A program made the translations under genes and the position numbers. Below are positions 57,943-64,000 of a DNA stretch of 64,000 nucleotides, piece by piece. This stretch comes from Erwinia sp. E_sp_B01_1. GTDB taxonomy: Bacteria > Pseudomonadota > Gammaproteobacteria > Enterobacterales > Enterobacteriaceae. Numbering within the stretch: position 1 is the first letter of the stretch; each line of letters starts with the position of its first letter. The stretch lies in contig NZ_CP142208.1 of NCBI RefSeq assembly GCF_036865545.1, forward strand, positions 806,001-870,000, in the 5' to 3' direction. Below the pieces are notes generated by a model. It was not told where the DNA came from. It did not search any database and saw only the letters and a program-made list of their open reading frames with translations.

Positions 57943-58796
57943 ATGACGCTTTTTAGTTTGTTGTTGGTTCTGGGCTGGGAACGCCTGTTTAAAATGGGTG
58001 AACACTGGCAGCTGGATCACCACCTTGCTCCGCTGTTCCGTGGCAGGCACCGCTTCTCGCTGTTCCGCACCCTGCTGATGATGCTGCTGGCAATGGCAGT
58101 TATGACTCTCTGCCTTATGGCGCTGAAAGGGTTGTTTTTTGGCTTGCCGCAGCTGCTGTTCTGGATTGCGGTCGGCCTGTTGTGTATCGGTGCCGGTTCG
58201 GTCCGGCTGCATTACCACGCTTATCTCAAGGCGGCGAGCCATAACGATACCGATGCCCATACGGCGATGGCCGAAGAGCTGACGCTGATCCACGGCATTC
58301 CGGTAGAGTGCAACGAGCGGGAGTATCTGTGTGAACTGCAGAATGCGCTGCTGTGGATTAACTTCCGTTTTTATCTTGCGCCGCTGTTCTGGTTTGTCGT
58401 GGGGGCCCCTGGGGGCCGGTGTTGCTGGTGGGCTATGCCTTCCTGCGTGCCTGGCAATCCTGGCTGGCACGTCATCATTCCACTTTGCAACGCTCGCAGT
58501 CCGGTGTTGATGCCATTCTCCACGTGGTCGACTGGCTGCCGGTTCGCCTGGCGGGCGTGGCTTATGCGTTGCTGGGGCATGGCGAGCGGGCTTTACCCGC
58601 CTGGTTTGCCTCACTGAGTGACCGGCATACCCCGCAGTATCAAGTGCTGACCCGTCTTGCCCAGTTTTCACTGGCGAGGGATCCGCACCTTGATAAAGTG
58701 CAGACCCCACGAGTGGCCGTAGCGCTGGCGAAGAAAGTTTCGCTGGTGATAGTTGTGGTGGTCGCGCTGCTAACCATTTACGGCACGCTGGTCTGA
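57943..58796 (+). pseudogene. ampE: Inner-membrane protein AmpE, frameshifted by one missing G
   Basis: AmpE is a multi-pass membrane protein of unclear function cotranscribed with ampD. The frame from 57943 matches the family through [15 protein letters not shown], then turns into unrelated [13 protein letters not shown]. The correct sequence resumes in the next frame from about 58406 ([16 protein letters not shown], ending LLTIYGTLV). One extra G in the run at 58401-58405 would restore a single 284-residue protein, exactly the E. coli length. Everything on both sides is well conserved, so the lesion is recent or a base-calling error in a homopolymer. The 3' end overlaps the convergent GH43 gene by 27 bp. 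Confidence 0.9.
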
Positions 58797-59747
58797 GTCC
58801 GTATCGGCGGGAGGGTGGCCAAATTCTGGCCATCCTTCCGCATCCCAGCTAAAGGTTTTGATTCGCGTATGCCGGTTCGGGTCATACAGCGGATCGCCTT
58901 CAATCTCCGTGTAATTCCTCGCATGATAGACCAGCACATCTTCCCCCGTTTCTGACACCGTAAAGCTGTTATGGCCTGGTCCATACTGGCGATTTTCGTA
59001 GCTGGTGGTGAAAACCGGCGCGGGAGCTTTATGCCAGTTAGCGCTGTTCAGCGGGTCGGCTTCAATATCAATCCACAGCAGGCCCATACAGTAATTTTCA
59101 TCGGTAGCGCTGGCAGAATAGCTGACGAAGAGCCGCTTGCCCTGACGAATGACGGCGGGGCCTTCATTAACGCTGAAGCCTCTGCATTCCCAGTCAAACT
59201 CAGGACGGCTAATCATCACCGGCGGGCCTTTTATTGCCCAGGGAGTCTCAAGTTCTGCCAGATAGAGGTTGGAATTACCGGCGATTTCCGGGTCTTTCTG
59301 CGCCCACAAATACCAGTTTTTCCCCTGATGCACGAAGTGAGTCGCATCCAGCGCAAAGCTGTCGATCGGCGTAGTTATTTGTCCGCACTCCCGCCATTCG
59401 CCTGTCAGAGGATCTTCGCTGGTGCAGGCCAGCGCGAACATTCTGTGTTGAAACAATCCCTCTTTGATTGCCTGACTGGGTGCTGCGGCGAAGTAAATTA
59501 CCCAGATACCGTCAATTCTGTGCAGTTCTGGTGCCCATATCAGGGCACTCATCTCGCCGGCTGCAGGTTTTCGCCACACCACTACAGGCCTGGCTTCAGC
59601 GAGTGCCGCCAGCGTGGAGGCACAGCGGATCTCCAGCCGGTCATACTCCGGCACGGAAGCAATGAAGTAGTAGCGACCCTGTTCAAAAAGGATAAAAGGA
59701 TCTGCGCGCTGTTCAATCAGCGGGTTCTGCCAGGTTGAAGAAGTCAT
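58770..59747 (-). CDS. Glycoside hydrolase family 43 enzyme (arabinofuranosidase/xylosidase type)
   Basis: The 325-residue product is one five-bladed GH43 catalytic domain without signal peptide or binding module, so it should act in the cytoplasm on imported oligosaccharides. Conserved acidic positions are visible in order: [19 protein letters not shown] (base Asp near 16), LDATHF (pK modulator Asp) and SVNEGPAVI (acid Glu). Segments such as YGPGHNSF are also typical. Activity on arabinan- or xylan-derived glycosides is a family-level inference; the exact substrate cannot be read. Its ATG overlaps the stop of the transporter gene (TGATG), showing a two-gene operon. It overlaps ampE tail to tail. 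Confidence 0.85.
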   Translation of the reverse strand: MTSSTWQNPLIEQRADPFILFEQGRYYFIASVPEYDRLEIRCASTLAALAEARPVVVWRKPAAGEMSALIWAPELHRIDGIWVIYFAAAPSQAIKEGLFQHRMFALACTSEDPLTGEWRECGQITTPIDSFALDATHFVHQGKNWYLWAQKDPEIAGNSNLYLAELETPWAIKGPPVMISRPEFDWECRGFSVNEGPAVIRQGKRLFVSYSASATDENYCMGLLWIDIEADPLNSANWHKAPAPVFTTSYENRQYGPGHNSFTVSETGEDVLVYHARNYTEIEGDPLYDPNRHTRIKTFSWDAEGWPEFGHPPADTDSDQRAVNG

Positions 59748-61153
59748 CAGGTATTCACCGGTTTAACAGGGGATTGGGTGTCGTTATAGTCAGTCAGCTC
59801 TTTAAAATTAAGGCGACGTTTCTCAAGGTCCTGCTGAATTTGCTGCATCATGTTGCGATCCACCTTCAGCAAACGAACCACGCCTGCGGTAATCAGATAG
59901 CCGATGCCCGGAATAACGGTAAACAGCAGAACAATGCCGTTGACGGCGTCAGGCGATTGCGCCTTTGCACCCGCATCATAGCCGTAGAAGGAGAGCAGGA
60001 AACCCACCATTGCGCCAGCTACCGCCAGACCGACCTTGAGGAAAAACAGGTTGCCGGAAAAGCTGATACCGGTGATCCGTTTGCCGGTTTTCCATTCGCC
60101 ATAGTCATCCACATCGGCCATCAGCGACCAGTGCAGCGGGGAAGGGATCTGATGCAGAATATTCAGTACGAAGTACATCACTACCACCAAAACGGTAGCA
60201 TGGGGGTCGAGGAACCAGAAACCGCAGGAAAAAATGGCCAGAGCGATATTGGTCCAGAAAAAGACCTTGAGTTTGCACCAGCGGTCGGTCAGGACTTTTG
60301 CCAGGGTGCTGCCGATCATCATGCCAATGACCCCCAGGCTGATAAACAGCGTGGCGAAGTGGGTCGACTGGCCCATTACCCAGGTAACGTAATAGAGCGT
60401 AGCGGCCATGCGAATAAAGCCAGGGAGGACATTACAGAAGGTCAGCAGCAGGATGCGTACCCACTGATCGTTTTTCCACACTTCTTTCAGATTAGCTTTG
60501 ATATCGTCATTACTCGGTACTGCCGGACGGATGCGTTCGCGAACAGTAGCAAAGCAGAACAGAAACATGCACAGGCCAATAAAAGCCAGCACGCTCATGG
60601 CCATCTGATAACCACGCGCTTTATTTTCCCCGCCAAACCACTCCGCCATCGGTAACAGAGTCAGAGACAAAATCAGCGTGGCGATCCCCACCATGACAAA
60701 GCGGTAAGACTGGCAGGAAACGCGCTCGCCTGGATCGTTAGTGATGACGCCCCCCAGAGAACAGTAGGGAATGTTGATTGCGGTATAGGTCAGCGACATC
60801 AGGAAATAGGTGACGAAGGCGTAAATCACCTTGTTTTCATAACTCCAGTCAGGCGTGGTGAACATCAATACGCTGAACAGCACATAGGGCAGCGAAATCC
60901 ACAGCAGCCAGGGACGAAAACGACCCCAGCGGCTTTGCGTCCGGTCGGCAATCGCACCCATTATGGGATCGGTTATGGCATCCAGTACCCTTACCGACAG
61001 CAGCAGCACCCCGACCAGCGCCGGAGCCAGACCGAACACATCTGTGTAGAAATAATTAAGGAAAAGCATGATGGCGCCGCCGATCATATTGCAGCCCGCA
61101 TCGCCCATGCCATATCCAATTTTCTCTTTGATCGAAAGCCTTTCGCCCTTCAT
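59747..61153 (-). CDS. GPH-family glycoside:cation symporter
   Basis: The 468-residue product has about twelve hydrophobic helices and the family signatures SIKEKIGYGMGDAGCNMIG (N-terminus), DAITDPIMGAIADRTQSRWGRFRPW and SLMADVDDYGEWKTGKRITG. It resembles E. coli YagG, YicJ and XynT, which are paired with glycosidase genes. Together with the translationally coupled GH43 gene it forms a small uptake-and-cleavage unit for an arabinoside or xyloside. GAGGG lies seven bases before ATG 61153. E. coli has nothing between ampE and aroP, so this is an accessory insertion at that junction. Confidence 0.88.
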   Translation of the reverse strand: MKGERLSIKEKIGYGMGDAGCNMIGGAIMLFLNYFYTDVFGLAPALVGVLLLSVRVLDAITDPIMGAIADRTQSRWGRFRPWLLWISLPYVLFSVLMFTTPDWSYENKVIYAFVTYFLMSLTYTAINIPYCSLGGVITNDPGERVSCQSYRFVMVGIATLILSLTLLPMAEWFGGENKARGYQMAMSVLAFIGLCMFLFCFATVRERIRPAVPSNDDIKANLKEVWKNDQWVRILLLTFCNVLPGFIRMAATLYYVTWVMGQSTHFATLFISLGVIGMMIGSTLAKVLTDRWCKLKVFFWTNIALAIFSCGFWFLDPHATVLVVVMYFVLNILHQIPSPLHWSLMADVDDYGEWKTGKRITGISFSGNLFFLKVGLAVAGAMVGFLLSFYGYDAGAKAQSPDAVNGIVLLFTVIPGIGYLITAGVVRLLKVDRNMMQQIQQDLEKRRLNFKELTDYNDTQSPVKPVNT

Positions 61154-61260
61154 GGAGTTACCCTCACCGTAATCATGAAGAGCAATATTAATGGCTTAGG
61201 TGAAATCCGCGCTGGCTGAAAGCGTCGCAGGTATGGATAAAATAGCTGTCGGAGAGAAAG

Positions 61261-61276
61261 TGTGAGAGGGTTAACA
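61261..61276 (-). promoter_or_regulatory. CRP-like site upstream of the symporter operon
   Basis: TGTGA-GAGGGT-TAACA matches the CRP consensus TGTGA-N6-TCACA at nine of ten half-site positions. It lies 108 bp upstream of the symporter start, with an A/T-rich TATTTTAT stretch (minus strand, about 61237-61244) downstream that could be the -10 region. This would put the operon under catabolite control. Predicted only. Confidence 0.5.
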
Positions 61277-61352
61277 GTTGTGGTAATGAGCGGCGGCGGC
61301 TGGAGGGAAAGTTAAGGTGGGCTGTTGATTAGCCTGGCGGGAGAGTGTGAAT

Positions 61353-61364
61353 GCAAACGTTTTG
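61353..61364. promoter_or_regulatory. LacI/PurR-type operator
   Basis: GCAAACGTTTTG is an almost perfect palindrome around the central CG, the form typical of LacI-family operators and identical over GCAAACGTTTT to the PurR consensus core. It lies about 200 bp upstream of the symporter start and just beyond the aroP terminator. No LacI-family gene for it is in the adjacent sequence, so the regulator is unknown. Confidence 0.5.
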
Positions 61365-61369
61365 GCTCA

Positions 61370-61403
61370 AAAAAGCAGGGGGACACCGGAGTGCCCCCTT
61401 ACT
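61370..61403 (-). terminator. aroP terminator
   Basis: On the minus strand AGGGGGCAC-TCCG-GTGTCCCCCT, with one unpaired T, is followed by GC and six T, immediately after the aroP stop. Confidence 0.88.
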
Positions 61404-61404
61404 G

Positions 61405-62760
61405 CTACGCTTTCTGCGCGCGGGATTTCAACATATAGCCAACACCCAGAATGGCTATCCAGACCGGGATCAGCCATACGGAGATCGCCATGCCTGGCGT
61501 CATCGCCATAATCACCAGAATGCCTACCAGGAACAGCAGGCAGATCCAGTTACCCACCGGATAGAACAGCGCCTTAAAGCGGGTCTGCACTCCCTGCTGA
61601 TCCTTTTTACGACGGAACTTCAGGTGAGCAAGGCTTATCATCGCCCAGTTGATCACCAGCGCCGAAACCACCAGCGCCATCAACAGGCCAAAAGCTTCAC
61701 CAGGCATCAGGTAGTTAATCAGCACGCAGAGCGCGGTGGCCGCGGCTGAAATACCGATAGCTATGACCGGCACACCGCGCGAATCCACTTTCAACAAGGC
61801 TTTAGGGCCGTTGCCCTGCTGCGCCAGTCCGAACAGCATCCGGCTGTTGCAGTATACGCAGCTGTTGTAGACCGACAGCGCTGCCGTCAGGATCACCACG
61901 TTCAGCGCGTTTGCCACCAGGCTGTCACCTAATTCGTGGAAAATCATCACGAACGGGCTGGCTCCGCCAATCACTTTGGTCCACGGATAGAGGGAAAGCA
62001 GCACCGTCAGCGAGCCAATATAGAAAATCAAAATGCGGTACAGCACCTGATTGGTTGCTTTAGGAATGCTTTTTTCCGGGTCGTCAGCTTCCGCAGCGGT
62101 AATCCCGACCAGCTCAAGGCCGCCGAAGGAGAACATGATTACCGCCATCGCCATCACCATTCCGGAGATGCCGTTAGGGAAGAATCCCCCTCTGTCCCAC
62201 AGGTTAGAGAATTTAGCTTCAGGCCCTGCATGGCCGCCAAACAGCAGCCAGCAGCCGAACAGGATCATCCCCACTACCGCAGCCACTTTAATAATGGAGA
62301 ACCAGAACTCCATCTCACCGTAGACTTTTACGTTAGTCAGGTTAATGGCGTTGATCACCACGAAGAACACGGCAGCTGAAACCCAGGTCGGGATTTCGGG
62401 ATACCAGTACTGAATGTATTTGCCGACGGCAGTCAGCTCCGCCATTGCCACCAGCACGTAGAGGATCCAGTAGTTCCAGCCAGAGGCGAAACCGGCAAAA
62501 TTGCCCCAGTATTTATAGGCAAAGTGGCTGAATGAACCGGCAACCGGCTCTTCCACGACCATCTCACCCAGCTGGCGCATGATCAGGAAAGCAATAAAGC
62601 CCCCGATGGCATAACCCAGTAACACTGAGGGACCAGCCATGCGGATGGTATCGGCGATGCCGAGAAACAGGCCCGTGCCCACGGCGCCGCCCAACGCGAT
62701 TAACTGAATATGACGGTTTTTCAACCCTCTCTTCAGCGTTTCGCCCTGCTGTTGTTCCAT
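61405..62760 (-). CDS. aroP: Aromatic amino acid permease AroP
   Basis: Proton-coupled uptake of phenylalanine, tyrosine and tryptophan. The 451-residue APC-superfamily transporter has twelve hydrophobic helices. It carries the family N-terminal motif NRHIQLIALGGAVGTGLFLG in helix 1 and the conserved EMVVEEPVAGSFSHFAYKYW. The ATG at 62760 matches E. coli. A TyrR box lies 48 bp upstream of the start codon. In E. coli aroP and pdhR are also divergent neighbours. Confidence 0.96.
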   Translation of the reverse strand: MEQQQGETLKRGLKNRHIQLIALGGAVGTGLFLGIADTIRMAGPSVLLGYAIGGFIAFLIMRQLGEMVVEEPVAGSFSHFAYKYWGNFAGFASGWNYWILYVLVAMAELTAVGKYIQYWYPEIPTWVSAAVFFVVINAINLTNVKVYGEMEFWFSIIKVAAVVGMILFGCWLLFGGHAGPEAKFSNLWDRGGFFPNGISGMVMAMAVIMFSFGGLELVGITAAEADDPEKSIPKATNQVLYRILIFYIGSLTVLLSLYPWTKVIGGASPFVMIFHELGDSLVANALNVVILTAALSVYNSCVYCNSRMLFGLAQQGNGPKALLKVDSRGVPVIAIGISAAATALCVLINYLMPGEAFGLLMALVVSALVINWAMISLAHLKFRRKKDQQGVQTRFKALFYPVGNWICLLFLVGILVIMAMTPGMAISVWLIPVWIAILGVGYMLKSRAQKA

Positions 62761-62807
62761 AGAAAACCTCGTGATGTCGTTATTATGCTTAGCAAAGGAC
62801 CGGCCTT

Positions 62808-62825
62808 TGTAAGTCAGTTCTTACA
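62808..62825 (-). promoter_or_regulatory. TyrR box controlling aroP
   Basis: TGTAAG-TCAGTT-CTTACA is a perfect 6+6 palindrome close to the TyrR consensus TGTAAA-N6-TTTACA. It lies 48 bp upstream of the aroP start. TyrR with aromatic amino acids represses aroP in E. coli. A second, weaker box may follow at about 62830-62848. Confidence 0.85.
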
Positions 62826-63012
62826 GGTAACGTATTGAAAAATGTACAGTGCCAGAGGCACGAAAAAGGGGGTACGGCTACCTTCGCGACAAGAATAGTG
62901 ATAAGCGACCACCATTGCACTCGCTTTCTCTTTTTGTGCGGAAGAATGCTTAAAAATTCCTCGTTAAATCACATTTCATGTTTCTGTCATAAATGGCCTC
63001 AAAAGACGAATA

Positions 63013-63040
63013 GCTTTCCCTTATGGAAAGCGGGTTTTTT
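63013..63040 (+). terminator. Orphan terminator-like hairpin upstream of pdhR
   Basis: GCTTTCC (63013-63019), loop CTTAT, GGAAAGC (63025-63031), GGG and six T form a good intrinsic terminator on the plus strand. No plus-strand gene precedes it: the nearest upstream gene, aroP, is transcribed away. It must end a short unrecognised transcript or lie in a long pdhR leader. Confidence 0.7.
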
Positions 63041-63222
63041 GTGCACTAAGGGCTTGTGGAAATTCAGAAAAGTTAAAAAATTTAACATTTGGAAAAGGGG
63101 GTTTTTACGCCGTTTTTTTGCCGCTAACCCTTTATAGGTAAACGAGACCAGCGTCCGATTTCCACAGGTTGCCATATGGACATGAGGTGAATACTTTGTT
63201 ACTTTACGGGCACCTTTTTGCA

Positions 63223-63237
63223 ATTGGTATTACCAAT
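63223..63237 (+). promoter_or_regulatory. PdhR operator (autoregulation)
   Basis: ATTGGTATTACCAAT is a perfect match to ATTGGT-N3-ACCAAT, extending to a 17-bp palindrome. It is 30 bp upstream of the pdhR start. PdhR bound here would repress pdhR-aceEF-lpd until pyruvate releases it, as in E. coli. Confidence 0.93.
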
Positions 63238-63267
63238 TTACTCCGGCACAAGGCAGAAGAAGGGATG

Positions 63268-64000
63268 ATGGCCTACAGCAAAATCCGCCAACCAAAGCTA
63301 TCCGATGCTATTGAGCAACAGCTCGAGTCCCTGATTATGGAAGGGACCCTGCGTCCGGGTGAAAAGCTGCTCCCTGAACGTGAACTGGCTAAACAGTTTG
63401 ATGTCTCCCGTCCTTCTCTGCGTGAAGCTATCCAGCGTCTGGAAGCCAAAGGCTTGCTGCTTCGCCGTCAGGGCGGGGGCACCTTCGTGCAAACCAGCCT
63501 GTGGCAAAGTCTCAGCGACCCGCTGGTAGAACTGCTGGCCGGTCATCCCGAATCCCAGTTTGATCTGCTGGAAACTCGCCACGCTCTGGAAGGGATTGCA
63601 GCCTATTACGCTGCCTTACGGGGAACCGATGAAGATTTAGAGCGCATTCGCCATTGCCACGTGCAGATCCAGACCGCTCAGGAGAGCGGCGATCTGGACG
63701 CAGAAGCGGATGCGGTGATGCAGTATCAGATTGCCGTCACAGAAGCGGCCCATAATGTGGTACTGCTACACTTGCTCCGGAGTATGGGGCCGATGCTGAA
63801 ACAGAACGTCCGCCAGAATTTTGAATTGCTCTACTCCCGCCGCGAAATGCTGGCGAAAGTGAGCGGTCACCGCGCCAGTATCTTCGAGGCGATTGTGGCA
63901 CGCGAACCTGAAAAGGCCCGTGAAGCCTCACACCGTCACCTGGCGTTTATCGAGGAAATATTGCTGGACAGAAGTCGGGAGCAGAGTCGCCGAGAGCGCT
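63268..64000 (+). CDS. pdhR: Pyruvate dehydrogenase complex repressor PdhR (3' end cut by window)
   Basis: GntR-family (FadR subgroup) pyruvate-responsive repressor. The 244 codons present start [20 protein letters not shown]. They contain the winged helix ([20 protein letters not shown] and the wing RRQGGGTFV, residues about 32-75) and the helical FCD effector domain with the metal-ligand histidines in the second half. About ten C-terminal residues lie outside the window. A tandem ATG at 63265 is an alternative start; ATG 63268 matches E. coli. aceE should follow. Confidence 0.96.
   Translation, partial: MAYSKIRQPKLSDAIEQQLESLIMEGTLRPGEKLLPERELAKQFDVSRPSLREAIQRLEAKGLLLRRQGGGTFVQTSLWQSLSDPLVELLAGHPESQFDLLETRHALEGIAAYYAALRGTDEDLERIRHCHVQIQTAQESGDLDAEADAVMQYQIAVTEAAHNVVLLHLLRSMGPMLKQNVRQNFELLYSRREMLAKVSGHRASIFEAIVAREPEKAREASHRHLAFIEEILLDRSREQSRRER

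Larger units (their letters stand above)
62761..63267. other. aroP-pdhR divergent intergenic region
   Basis: This 507-bp interval has no recognisable gene. It holds the TyrR box (62808-62825) on the aroP side, a terminator-like hairpin (63013-63040) reading towards pdhR, an A/T-rich stretch, and the PdhR operator (63223-63237). A 100-codon open frame at 62835-63137 has no homologue I recognise and spans the hairpin. Confidence 0.7.

Noticed and set aside
57817..58833. 338-codon open frame antisense to ampD/ampE
   Set aside because: Low-complexity Arg/Pro/Gln-rich translation opposite conserved ampD and ampE; no independent support.
59735..60655. 306-codon open frame antisense to the GPH symporter
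   Set aside because: Gln/His-rich translation typical of the complement of a membrane-protein gene; no SD or domain.
62835..63137. 100-codon plus-strand frame in the aroP-pdhR gap
   Set aside because: No convincing SD, passes straight through the terminator-like hairpin, and the translation is not recognisable as a protein family.

Overview
The window is a continuous piece of chromosome from a member of the Enterobacterales. Gene order and protein similarity follow the Escherichia coli 1-3 min region (surA to pdhR) almost gene for gene, but several features point away from E. coli and towards an Erwinia/Pantoea-like relative. These are the absence of araCBAD between polB and yabI, the absence of leuO between leu and ilvIH, a short SgrS with no sgrT, a DUF721 gene between lpxC and secM, and a shortened FtsL N-terminus. 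The family assignment is inference; I could not run a search.

Layout. 1-5365: outer-membrane biogenesis (surA, cut by the window edge, and lptD, minus strand), the J-domain protein djlA (plus) and pseudouridine synthase rluA (minus). 5408-10806: rapA and the SOS-type polymerase polB. 10969-16824: yabI, then the thiamine ABC importer thiBPQ behind a TPP riboswitch, and the sugar-phosphate stress regulator sgrR. 16892-18254: SgrS sRNA and the efflux gene setA. 18319-23234: leuABCD with leader peptide, attenuator and promoter. 23907-27332: ilvIH and cra. 27788-46717: the dcw division and cell-wall cluster mraZ-rsmH-ftsL-ftsI-murE-murF-mraY-murD-ftsW-murG-murC-ddlB-ftsQ-ftsA-ftsZ, then lpxC, a DUF721 gene and secM. 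46785-52898: secA, mutT, yacG, zapD, coaE, guaC. 53010-56054: type IV pilus genes hofC-hofB-ppdD. 56254-58796: nadC, ampD, ampE. 58770-61153: an accessory GPH transporter plus GH43 glycosidase pair. 61405-64000: aroP and the start of pdhR.

Most of the window is ordinary, highly conserved core genome, and I see no phage, IS, CRISPR array, tRNA, rRNA or clearly new defence or biosynthetic system. The items worth a second look are small. Two genes that look otherwise intact (rsmH and ampE) each lack exactly one base. The ppdD Shine-Dalgarno sits in a perfect 7-bp hairpin. A 101-bp nested palindrome lies between djlA and rluA. SecM has a variant arrest motif, and a DUF721/DciA-like gene is present. 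The transporter/glycosidase pair carries its own CRP-like and LacI-type sites, and an orphan terminator hairpin lies between aroP and pdhR.

Regulation can be read directly at several loci: a TPP riboswitch (thiB), leader-peptide attenuation (leu), a LexA-like box (polB), MraZ repeats (mraZ), a TyrR box (aroP), a perfect PdhR operator (pdhR) and a SecM arrest peptide (secA).
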